Shown: positions 1 to 12,400 of the stretch, piece after piece
Layout: each line of letters starts with the position of its first letter
Numbering within the stretch: the stretch's first letter is position 1
DNA from: Candidatus Omnitrophota bacterium
Lineage (GTDB): Bacteria; Omnitrophota; Gorgyraeia; Gygaellales; Profunditerraquicolaceae
Direction of reading: 5' to 3'
NCBI GenBank assembly: GCA_026387405.1
Contig: JAPLLV010000040.1
Coordinates: 1-45,911, forward strand
DNA length: 45,911 nt
The notes under the pieces: model-generated
What the model saw: the letters and a program-made list of their open reading frames with translations, nothing else
Told to the model about the DNA's origin: nothing
Databases searched by the model: none
Made by a program: the position numbers and the translations under genes

Positions 1-435
1 TTTGGCATAGGCACTAGCGGCAGGCTGACCCAGACAGGCCAAGTGCTCAAGACCCATGAATGGATAGATAGAAATGGCAAGCCCGCAGAACTTAAAAATG
101 CCACTTTACCGGCACTAAACGTTACTCACGATACCTTTAGCATCTCCGCCCCTGACGGGACATTCCTCGCAGGCTATGATAGATCCAGGGTTGAACCTAA
201 ATTCTCCGTTGGTAAAACCGGTAATGTTATAGAAAAAAATACCGTCTCCATGCTGGGATGGGATAAGGCGAGCAATACCAAAGATGGCCGCAGCGTAGAA
301 GGCTTTGGCATAGGCACTAGCGGTGATATTGTTCTTACGGTCAGGGATCCCTTTCAAATTGCCGTCAACAACTTTAGCATCTCCGCCCCTAACGGAACAT
401 TTTTAGCCGGCTACGATCAATCCCGGCATATATCC
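1..435 (+). repeat. FGIGTSG / FSISAP repeat module, two copies (residues 1-145)
   Basis: Two copies of a two-part module are visible. The segment FGIGTSG is encoded at 1-21 and again at 304-324, and the first 20 bases are identical. The segment FSISAP(D/N)GTFLAGYD is encoded at 136-180 and 373-417. The distance between the two parts differs (135 and 69 bases), so the linker between them varies. The first copy begins exactly at the window edge, so more copies probably lie upstream. Gly/Ser/Thr-rich strands suggest a beta-structured surface repeat. I do not recognise a named family. Confidence 0.7.
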
Positions 436-3400
436 AAAGACGGCTCAATCAGACCTACAAGCATATTGGAGGCAGAGGATTATTTGCTCTCCAAGGGCGC
501 TATTAAGGAAACAACTTTTCTGCCTAACGGCAAGATGCAGGTTACCGAGACGCCTGTCTCCGGCGCGGCTAGAATATATATAGAAAATGAAAAAGGAGAG
601 ATGGATATAAAGAAGGTCGGAGATGCCGATGCCAGGTGGGGGCCGGGTTCAAGCGAATCAGTGAGGGTGATCGAAATAAAAGGCATAGATAAAAACGGGA
701 AAGAGGTCTGGATCCCTAATATTGAACTCTCTGACGGTGAACTGACTCCTATCAAAGTAGGCAATCTCACTAAAATATACGAGACAGCGAAAAATCTGCA
801 CCGGGACCATAAAGCCGGCGCTTCGCTTGGAGATTTTGAGGCATTGCGCGCCGATATCGCGGCGTCGCAAGACCCCAATGACTTACTGCGCAGACTTAGG
901 GGTACGCCAAAGTACGCCAAGGCCTTACAATACTATACGGCTATAATGCGGCAGGCAGTGGTAACTTCGGCGAACAATGAATTGGCAGGGCCTTGCGTGG
1001 TGGCGCACTGCGCTCCAGGTGCCGGGCAGGTAGAAATAGCCAAAGAGTTAGGCTGGATACCGGTCTTAGTCGAAGGCCTGCCGGATAGTTCAGGGGCAGT
1101 ACCTAAGGATAAAAGAGGCAATCCCATAGGGCACGTGGCCTGGTATGATCCGGTAACTAAGACAATGGTTGACTTTACCTATCAACAGGAATATCCGGAC
1201 AGCGCAAAGATAAAATTTAAAGAAAAGACAATTACTTATACTGAACTTAAAAGCGGCAAGGCAGCCGGCCTTAGCGCAGCCATCTCCCCGGAGGCAGTTT
1301 ATTATCAACAGACAGGGCAACAGTTCTTGGATCTAGGAGATATAAACCAGGCCATATATTACGCGAATAAGGCATATAGTGCGGATCCCCTGATGCGGGT
1401 AGAAGGCCTGACCGCCCTTTTGATTAATATCGGCAACACGTTATTGGATAAAAAAGACGCTGTCAAGGCAGGAGAAATTTTCAGATTAGCCGCCAGGGTA
1501 GCGGAAAAACAAGGTAATTTCGGTGAATCAGGCCGGTTGATTGCCATAGCCAACTTCTTAAAAGAAAATAAAGATTTTTCCGTGACTAAAACTGTGGGCA
1601 GTGACGGCAAGGCCGTGACTAATCTTATAGGAAAAGCGAGTTCGGGCGCAATGGTTCGTCAGTCGTCTCCTGCCGCCTCCGTGTTTCGCACTGATCCCCG
1701 GTGGACCAATGTGGTGGATAGCCTTCCGGAGGGCGTGAGGTTAGATAGCACAGGCGCAACTGTAAAGGCAGTAAAGGAATATACGCAGAGCGGCAGCGCA
1801 GGCCCGCAGCAAGGAGAATTGGTCGGCGGCGTAACCTCTATTGAAGGCAAGAAGTTTTCCATAGTGAGAGATCAGAAAGGTTCCCTGGTTTTGGTAGGCG
1901 AGGACAACAAGGCATTGCCAAAAGGGAGCAGTGTTTCTGTGGCCGATTCCGAAGGTAAAGATACGAGAATGGAGGTTTTGGCGCAGGGTTTACAGAGGAC
2001 CTCTATAAGGGGAGAATTTAAGCTAGTAGAGATTTGGGATAATAAGGGACCGCGGGCAGAAGCTTTTCGCGGCACAGAACCATTTGAGGTAAGGTATTTA
2101 AATGGCCAGATGTTTGCCTATAAAGAAATTCGCAATGATAGTGACCCGGCCAAAATAAAAGAAAGGGCCCTGTGGGATCTATCCACCGGTAATAAAGTGG
2201 AATTTAGTAACACGCCTGTGGATCCGGCTTCGCCATCCTATATTGAATCTTTAAAGGCTTTAGCCCAGAGAGCAGCGGGCAGCGATCCTGCCGAGGCTGC
2301 GAATCTGCTCCGGAAGGTTGAGACAGCGGGGAATGACCCGGCTAAGATAAGACAGGCGGCTGCGGCTATTGTGGATGCCTGGGTTAATAACAGCAAGAAG
2401 CAGCTTGCCGCGGCCCAGGCCGACGAGGGTAAGCGACTAAAAGAAATGGGCAAGAGCACTACCGACAATAGTGATGGTATCCGTACCGCTCCCAATCCTT
2501 ATTATGCTAAGGCATATCAGGAAGCCAAGGCAACTAAGGAGTCTTTAGAGATGGAAGTCGCGGTTGTAGAGAAGATCTCCAAATTTTTACAAGACAATCC
2601 GGGCGCAGACATTACCGCGGCTTATATCCTTCAGGCGCAAACCCTGTTGGAAGATTATAAGGCGAATGGTAACCAAATGTCTGATGCGCAAAAGAAGACG
2701 ACAGTCCAATTATCACAGGAATTATTGAATAGTTATATAAAGGTGGCAGGGATCACTGTCGAGGCATTTAGGCTATCTACGTTGCAAAGCAAGATATTAG
2801 ACGCGGAACTCTTTGTGCAAAACTATGACGATGATGCATGGGCGCCTCTCAGGAATATAATGAAGCAAAACAACATAACGCGGGAAAATTTTTCCAAAAT
2901 AGTAGATTTCCTGCTGACAAACCGGATCGCCAGTATCTACGCCTTAAAATTACCGCAGTGGCAGAGGGAGAGATTTGAGACGGAGCAGTTAAGCAAAACA
3001 GCGGAGTACAATCAAGCTGTAGCAAGAGTCAAAGCTAACGGGTATCTGAATATTCTATATATACCGGCTTTTGCTTTTGGCGGCGGCATCATATCATTAT
3101 GCAAACTTTTTTCTAACCCTAATTCTCTGGCCGAAGACGGTGATCTGCAGGCATATAGTTATATGTTTAACTCCTTCTTTTTCATGACCAAAGATTCTCC
3201 CAGCATAAATTTTGCCTATCGTCATCCGAATATGGACTTACGCACATTGTGGGCAGGCGCGAGCGTAGTTTTAGCCACTATACCTATACAGATTTATCTT
3301 GTCGGGCTGATGATCCCTTCTGTGTTGGCCGGGTTGGCATTGAATACCGCGGTAATAGGCACTACCTCGGTTGCCGGCAATGCATTACTCAATCGCAGTA

Positions 3401-6400
3401 TTAATAACAGCGGATTGGGCTGGGGGCAAATAGCGGCTATTTTTGTTTTATCCGCCATTCCCGGAGGGTTAGCCAGGTTGAAGTTTGGCGGAATGCCGGG
3501 TGTTTTCTTAAAACAGGGCCAGAATTTCGCTTTAACTAATTATCAAATCGGGGATGTTTTGCATTTTGCCGTTAAGGGTAAGCCGTTAGGCTTTGGCGAA
3601 GGTTTATTTGCCTTGGGCACAGGATATATTCCAGGCGGGCTTAAGAGTTTTGAGAGCATAGCGTGGTATTCTAGAATTGCTGCAGGCATTGCCCTGAACG
3701 TAGGCACGGCGCAAGGCTTGAGCCTGCTTTTTACCGGTAAGCCGTTAAGCGGCTGGAGGACAAATCTCTTCCTTGCGGCAAGCGGCGCATTCTTTGGCCT
3801 TTCGCCCAGCCTCACCAATATATCGGTTAAATCCCTGGCAGGATTATTGAGGTTGGGCAGAGCAGAGGGTAAATTTATCATAACGCTTAATACCTTAAGG
3901 AGATTAAATACGTTAGGGACGCTGAATACCATTATTAATACTGGTAAATTTGGAGGAGTTGTTTTAAGTAAAGGAGAGATCCTCACATTAAAAATAGCGA
4001 GGACTTATTTGAGTTCTTCTCCCTTGACGCAGGGCCTGATCAATTATGGCGGGCGGTTTAGTGAATTTACGTTATCTCAAGCAGGTTTATGGAGCGAGAC
4101 CTGGCTTTTTACCAGTATGGCCTCCGGCGCCTTGCGCGGCCAGGCCCCGACTTTTGATTCCCTGTGGAAGGATTACTGGAAAGGTTTTGTGGGCGGGCTT
4201 TGGATGGGCGGCCTTATAGGCCTGGCAACTACTTCCCTTCCTTTTGGCATGGCTAGAATTGGAAACTGGGCCAAGAGTATTGATGCCAAGTTTGCGAAAG
4301 CCGATCAAACCAGTAAATTGGTTAAAACCGGCAGATGGGCCTGGGAAGTGGCTAAGGACCCGGCTATCCGCGTCACAGCCTTGGGCGCTTTAACCTTTCC
4401 TGTCTTTATCGCTGTCCTGGAAAAAGAAAATAACGAGAATGTTTCTATTTGGCAGTTAATTAAAGATAATTATACGCTTTCAACTATCGCGCGCGGCGCG
4501 GTAATCAGCCTGGGTTTTGCTTATGGCACAACCACAAGCAGCGGCATATTGGCAAGGGCGCCGTTAAGAGGGGTGCTGAGGAGCGACTTTAAAGGCGCGT
4601 CTCCGGGCTTAAGCAGGTTCCTGTATGGCGCTGGCGTTGGCGCGGTTGCCGATGGAGGCGTAAGCTTTGTTTCAGATTTCTTCAGCAAGGGGGGCTTGAA
4701 ATCCGGGAGAGTTTATCTCTGGGATATGGGCGAGGGCGCTTTATTAGGAGGCCTAACCGCTTTATATATCGGTAAACAGACCAAGGGTTTTAACAAGGGG
4801 TTAGAGCCTTTACGCGGACAGGGGAGCCCCCAGGAGGTCAAGGCCTGGTTTAATAGGATAGACTTAGGTAAAGCCCTTGGCCCGCGCCTGCTCTATAATC
4901 AGGCGCTGGCCGGAGCAATTGACTGGGTGGTGATTTCATCCGCCTTTTCCTTAGGCGGCGCGGGCTGGACGAGTTTAAGGGCATCATGGGGCGGCTACGG
5001 AAATTTAATTAACAATGACCCGGAAACGCAGAGGGCAATAAATAATATTAGTATTTATCCCTGGACCTGGGTGCAGAAGAGGCAGACCATAGGCTGGGTA
5101 AAAGAGGTGGACGCGCAAGGGAACGTGATCAACGCGAACGATGCGGCTAAGCTGCGTTTCGCCCCTATCACCGGTATGGATCTGCTGCGCAGCAGCGCCG
5201 AAGGCCCGCGCTCAGGCTTATGGATGAAACCGATGATCGGGTTTTTCCAGGCCTCAACCAATGATGTAAAAGCCATAAGGCCCTGGAATTTTGGCACTAC
5301 TCCGGAAAGGATATGGAATACAGCAAGATATTGGTTAGCCGAAGCCGGCGTTATGGGCGATCCGGGCACGGTCAAGAAAATATTAGAGGGCCTGGAAAAA
5401 TCAGCCATAGAGCGCTCCCGCCCGATGGTAAATCCCACTCTCCGGCAGCAGGTTTTTTCCGCGGCCCAATGGGCGGATGCCAATATTGTATTTATGCCCT
5501 TCGCAATTACCGGAATTGATACCTTAATAGATGTCGCGGATAACGCGCGTATGGCCTTTACCGGAGAGAAGGAGCGGCTTATCCCCAGGATTGATGAGAA
5601 CGGTTTGCAATCTATGGAAAGGTCAGAGAACGGCCGCCTTTATGCTTATTTTCAGCGCGAAGGCCCTATTTTTGCCGCTGCCAAGTCTTTTGCCAAGTGG
5701 TTAATGTTTTTCAAGATCCCGGCAGTCACTCCTTCAAAAACTGATTTTATTATCGCGCATAGATTTATAGACCCGAGGAGCGGCAAGTTTTATGCCGGAG
5801 GCGCGGGAAGAGAGAGCGGATTTACAGGGTTTGTCCGGGCAAGGGATTTCCTGGATAACCACAAGGGAATCAAGGAAATATTTGAAAAAAGCGAGTCGCT
5901 GGTTTCAGAAACAGCGGCGAGAGAGATTGTGACTGATTTCTTGAGTAAATGGTCAGGAGCTGCGGTAGATAATGAGTATATACAAGCGGCCACCAGTAAT
6001 GCGCTTGCCGGAGGCGATATAGGTAAAGCTAGGTCAGCGTTGCAAAAGGCGCAGGAGCAGCCTCATGCTGCGGAGCCCAATAATAAAGGCATAAATATAG
6101 ATGATGCCTTAAGTATTTCCAGGGACATTGGCAAGGCATTACGCGCCGGGGAAAGAGACAGGGATGCCCTGGTCAGTGCGGTATCCAGAATAATCTTTTT
6201 GAGCGATGAGAGGGTGCACGTGCCTACCATATTAGCCGCGGTTACCGGTTGCGCCGAGGCAGAATTCGAAAAACCGAACTTCCGGCAGGCGCTTAATGAG
6301 TATTTCGCAAGAAAGCCGCAAATGCTGGAGACATTGTTAGCAGGCTTAGGGCAAGGGCAGAATTCCGATAGATTAAATAGGGTAAAAACAGAATTAGAGG

Positions 6401-9400
6401 CTTTATTAAAAGATAAGAAGACGCCGGAAGAAAAAATTGAGGCATTGAAAAAACATCTTAGAACACCGGAACAGCTTGATCTTGCCATTGCTGCCGCCGT
6501 GAAAAATTTAGAAGGAAAGCCGGGAGAATTAGAGGCATTGGCAAAACTGGTAGCCCCCAAGATGCCGGTACTAACATTATTCACCGAGGCATTAAAAGAG
6601 GGGCATAATTTCTGTAGGGGCCTGGCCGAGGCGGTGCTAAGTCTGCCTACAGCCGACCAAAAGCAGGTAAGATTAGGCAGCGCGGTTGCCGCGCAGCATG
6701 TGGGATTACCGGTTGAAAAAGGCAAGCAGGCGCTCAAGAAATTCTTTGGAGACAAATTGGAAGGGATCACGCAAACCGCCCAAATGCTTGATTTCCGCAA
6801 CCTGTATGTTTCAGGAGAGGCGGCAATGGGCGGGTTGGCAAGCGTGCTGGATGAACATTTAGAAAGAGGAGGCATAGAGTCAGAATTAAGTAAGACCGGG
6901 CACTTAAAGCTCACAGGTGTAGAGTTAAAACCCGAAGGAGAAGAGGCATTTAAGGCCACAATCTTACTCAGCCGCGAAGACGTGGATGTGATCCGCGGCG
7001 CCAGGTTTGGCGAAGGGAGAAGAAGCGGTCAGTTCAAGAATGTTAATGAGCAGGCCCTGGCGCGGGATATTGCCGCCAACTTAAGCAGTCCCGGGAGACC
7101 GATTAGCCATCAAGACCCGGTTGTCCTTCAGGCGGCCAGGGAATTATTAGAAAACCGCAGCCTTTCCCGCGCAACCAGGGAAAAATTATGGGCTTTGAAT
7201 GGCGGTATGTCCCAGCAAGATATACAAGTTTTAATAGGTGCCTATAAAACAGCCTTTAAGCAGGATAAGGCAACGGGTTCTTTCGCAACTTCGGGCAGCG
7301 CAAGAGACAGATTAAAAGCAATAGTATCTCCGGTGACCGATACCTTAAATAGGGTTGATCCTTACCGTCAGCTCAGGGTAGATGACAAAACACTGAATCT
7401 TTCCAGTGAGGCAAGGAACTGGCTGGCCCAGTCAGTGGGGCCAATGTTCAAGGGGATAAGAGAGGGTCATCAAGGGGCAAGTAAATTTACCGTAGAAACT
7501 ATTGCCCAGGGCATAGCCGCGGGTTTAAGTAAGCCGAAGAAAACGGTCAGCCATGAAGACCGGATTGTCATTCAGGCGGCATGGGAGTTAAGCAATAAGG
7601 GTGAAGTCTCGGCTCGGACAAAGAAGGCCTTGGAATTGGCTACATCATCAGTCACCGGAACCGTTGATAGTATTTTAGACGCCAACAATCCTTATAAGTC
7701 CCGGGAGCAAGGCAGGGATAACGTGACAGCTCCCAGGCCTGCTTCCAATCGCATTTTTGGGTGGCTGGGCATAAGCGAGATAGCCAGATTAAGAAAAGCA
7801 ACCATAGAGGGCTTCCGCGCCGAGACTGCCTTTAATCAGGGTTATTTAGGGGGCGCGTCAGAAGCAAACTTAAGATTATTAGAAAGCCAGCGTCAGGCAG
7901 CAAGGCTAAGCTTTATAGGCAGAGATAGTAATCCGAATATAAGCGGAGCGAACAGGCAAAAGACCGCTGCCGATAATGTAGAATTGGGCAGAAGTTTTTT
8001 GCGTTACCCCTGGCAGCGCATCAAGGCCTGGAGCCTGGCCCATGACTTAGGATTAGACTGGAAAGACGCGAAGGTCAAGGAGGTCTGCTTAAAAATAACC
8101 ACAAGCAGCGAGTCGAAACTCCCGTCTGAACAGGCGAAAGCTTTGATCAATGGCCTTTTCACGGAGATCAATGTCAATGCAGAGAAACCCAATGAAGGTA
8201 AGGTTAGTAATTTATACGCTAAGTATCGGGAAAAGACCATGAGCGCCGGAGGCGGTTTTGGCTGGTCGAATATTTTGTCAGGGCTAAGGCAAGGCCGGCC
8301 TTTAACCTGGGCTATCCGTAATCTGGCCGGGGATTTTAAAGGCGGGCTTTATACTCCCGGGTTCATAAAAACTTTCCGGAAGTGGCGGTATGAATTCGTG
8401 GGTAGTTTCCTCTCCAGCCATAAGGCCAGGATGCTCAAGGGAGAAAGAAACGCGCTGATCAGCGAAGTCAGAGACAATCCCGGGATGCGTTTCTCTATGG
8501 ACAATTACCACCGCGAAGACGCCTGGCAGGCAGTGAAACGGCTGATAATCAATAAGCATTTCGACACCGCCCAGCTCCACCAGGCCCTGGAGATCGCCAA
8601 AACCCCGGGAAAAGACAAGATCATTGAGCTTAGATACGGGTTATTCGGTTTAAAGAAGGCCTATGTTTCCTACGAGAGATTAAGCCAGGTCAGGGATGAC
8701 CGGGTTACAAATAACATATGGAGTTTGGATATAAATACCTTACAGGCGCGCCTTAATGAATTAAGACGAGGGTCTACGGTTCTGGGCAATAAGCAAAGGG
8801 ATGGTTGGGAGATAACTATAGACCCGGCGAAGGATAAGCACTGGGCAGAGGCAATACAAATGGTTTTTCAGGCCAAGGTCCTGGGTGCAAGTTTAGGCAA
8901 GGTATTGGAAAAGGGGATACGCCGCGAAATCATTAAAATACAGATAACGTTTGAGACTGACGGCTCCAAGACAATTAAATTAGAGAAGGTCGCAGAAAAA
9001 GATGCAGAGTTTAGTCGTTTGCTTGATGAGCTGCCTGAAGAGATAAAGGCAATCCCGGAATATAGGGATTTATTTGATAAAGTATTAACCTACTTCCGCG
9101 CTTATACATATAATCCCGTAACTCCGCTAGCAGATATTCTTGTCGATATAGATAAAGATACTCCTTCGGTAGATAAAACAGTGATCGTGGCGGCGAGGGT
9201 CTTGAGGGAGGGGCTGGAATTTCTCGCGGAGCAGAATTTAAGCGATGCAAGATTAAGCGAAAGATTCGAGGCAAAATATAATAATGCCGCAGCAGATAAA
9301 AAAGGCGCTGAAGGCGCTGATAGGTGGTTTATAGATGAAGATAGTGAAAGAGTCACTATGGAGCAATTCAAAAATAAGGAAAAAGAAAATTTTGTAGCGA

Positions 9401-12400
9401 AATTTAACAAGAGTGCGGTGCAGCAGGCAGGGATGATCTTCGGCCTTTTATCCGAAAACAGCATAGAGATGGAGGCCGGCGTAGGCAAAACATATGGCGG
9501 GGCAATGGAAATGGCTATACGCCATATCCTTAATCCCAACGCAAATCAACTCTGGGTGGTAAAAACAGGCGAGTCCGAACAGCTCTGCGCAGGGAATAAA
9601 GGCCAGGATATCCGGGGATTCTTAAACAGGTTCGGTTTAAATTTAGAAGATGGTGACGCTATAATGCGCGGGTTGGACGCGGGAAGATATAAAACTTTAG
9701 AAGAAGCTTTGCGTGATCCTAAGCGGATTGTAGTCTTAAACCAGACCCAGTTTGGGCACTTACGTAACGTTGAGAATCAGTCGTTGCTTGAGGCTTTAAG
9801 GAACCAAAATTGCGTGCGTATAGATGAAATGCACGTTCCTTTTTCAGACCGGGTTACTTATATTGTAGGTAAGGATAAGGTGGCCCTGGAGAGCGTGCTT
9901 AGGGACGAGCATAACGGTTTAAACCGCGGTAAAATGGAACAGGCCTTTAGATTAGTGAGTAACGGGATCAATCTAGCGAGGTGGAGCGCGGACCCGGGTA
10001 AGGCATTTGAAGAATGGTTGGCCACCGATACCAGCGGCCAAAAGCAGGGTTTTGGCTTTAAGGTGATCATAGGTAATAAAGATATGGCCAAGAAAGCTGA
10101 CTGCGCCGTCCTTTATTATGACAAGTATGGGACTAATCAGTGGGGTTTTAACGCCAAGGCTCTTGATAAAATTGCCGAAGTTTCAGGGGGAAGAGACGAC
10201 GCCTGGATGGAGCAGGCGATCTATGCCTGCACCGAGGCAATATTTAACAAGAGAGATACCAGCTATCATTTTGACGGGACAAATATCATCCCCCGCGAAA
10301 ACGGCAAGGACCAGAATGACAGGGTGATCAGCGACGCGGTGTATCTGGCGGCCCTGGCAGTAAAAGAAGGCGCGGATTTCAAGAATATTTTTACCACCCG
10401 TACCTCTAATCAGGCCACCCTGGCAGAGGTCTTAAGATTTTCTCCCAGCGCTTCGCTTTTAGGGTATTCCGGGACTTTGGCCGGCACGCAAATGATGCAT
10501 ATAATGCAGATAGGCAGAGATGTAATGCAGATCAGCTCAACCAGCCTTAAGGCAAGCGTGGTAGGGGTGAGTTCCGGAACCAGGCTGGGTAAGGCCTTGG
10601 AGAAAATTGGCTCCGTGATCCAAGGACGGTCAAAGGGCTGCATTACTTTTGCTAAAGACATGGATCTGCTGAAAACATTTATGCGTATGGTCAGGGACCA
10701 GATAAGAAGGCAATTTGCTCCCGACGAAATAGAGGTAATAGAGAATGCCGATAAACCTGATATTATAGAAATACGGGTAGTTGAAAAGAATGCCTTGGGT
10801 GTTACTCAAAAGGTTAAGGAAACAATAAGACTTAGGCTTATTGATGGCTCTACCAAAGAAAGAACCATTGACCAGTTCGCCAAGTCGGAGAATTCCAAAG
10901 ATATTATTTTTTCCAATGAACAAGGCGCAACCGGTATTGACTGGAGGGGCGCAAGGGACCTGATCGTGCTTGATGGAGAGCAATGGGCTTATTCCGAACT
11001 GCTGCAGGTCATCAACAGGAACAACCGCGAAGGCGACTATTCCGATCAAAGGTATGTTTTGTCTGCCGAAGAACATTTAGTGCAAAGGCAGGCGGATTTT
11101 AGCGAGACCAGCGTTAGAGGAAAATTGATAAAGACCATACTGGAACAGGGTATGTACAGAGATGCCAGGATGATAGATTTACGGGCGGCGCAGGAATGGG
11201 TGCGTCGTGACCATGCTCAACACGAAGGCGTAAATAATGTGGTAGAAAATTTGTTGATAAACGCCCAAACTCGGGACATTATCAAGAATTCCGCGGCCCT
11301 GCTGCATCAGGCGCGCGAGGCTGCCTGGTCCAGGCAGGTGATGGAGCCGTTAAAAGAGATGCTCAAAAACGCCGATCCCCGGAATGAGGCGGAGATAAGA
11401 TTCCTGCAAGGCAAAATGAATCAGGCCCTTGAGCACAAGAGCGCCTCTGACCTTGCCTTGGCCAAGTATGATTTAACCGGCGAAGGAGTCCTGTGGGAAA
11501 TATTTAAGGGGGTTGCCGTTTTTTCAGAGGGGTTGTTCGGGGATATCAGGAATAACTCCGCAGTAAATAAGATCAGCTGCGCGCAGGCAGAGGATTTAAT
11601 CCTGGCCGCGAAAACTGTTTCTACCGGGTACGTGGATATTAAGAGAAATGAAAATATGTCTTTTCATAATGCCGAAAACCTGGTGGATGTAGTGGCCGCG
11701 GCCAAGAATTTCCAGGATAGGATCTTAACCGAAGAGATCAAGGTACCGGGAGATGTTTCCGCCAACCACAGCACCGCGATGTTACTCAAGGATATAAAAA
11801 CCACCAGAAAAGACCTGAAGATAGCTACAGGGGAAGAAGATACCATGCCGTCCTGGGAATCCGATCTATATCGGAGCATACACCTCAGCCGGCTTAATCC
11901 TTTGGCTACCAGAGATCTTTTAACCAGGGTTGCCGGTCTTCTGGGTGTCCAGACTCCACAGGGCCCTCCCGCGCAAGTCCTTATGGCAAACCTTTCTAAT
12001 CCTACTCCAGCCCTAGTCACAATATCCGGCCTAACAAACGTTACCGCAAGAATAGAAAATAGTACACTCATAATCAGCGTAAATGGCGTTAGCTCTGATC
12101 CGCTTGCTCTCCAGGGAAGTACGTTGGCCCGCACCCTTGTCCGGGCAGGTGAGACTCCTTTACTGGTTTATACTGAAAACGACCAGTTATGCGTTGTTGA
12201 CCAGAGGCTGCCGGCGTTAGTGGCCGGGTTACTCTATGCGGCAGAGAACCTGGAAAAAGGAAGTATTTCCGGTGCGCAATATAATAGACTATTGGCTGCG
12301 AAAACAGAGAGCGTATTGCTTGAACACTACGGAGTTACTGTTCATTATGTTCCTAGAGACGTTTTTGAGCAGGTTTTTGGAAAGAAGGTCGGCAACGGCG

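Noticed and set aside
6063-6959. 298-codon ORF on the minus strand, and similar long minus-strand ORFs (15153-16085, 23127-24068, 19740-20450, 34314-34895)
   Set aside because: All of the longest ones fall in the same antisense register (lower coordinate a multiple of 3). In that register a stop needs Tyr after a codon ending in T/C, or His/Gln after one ending in T, and these are rare in the giant frame. Their Ser/Leu/Pro-rich products have no recognisable motifs, so they are shadows.
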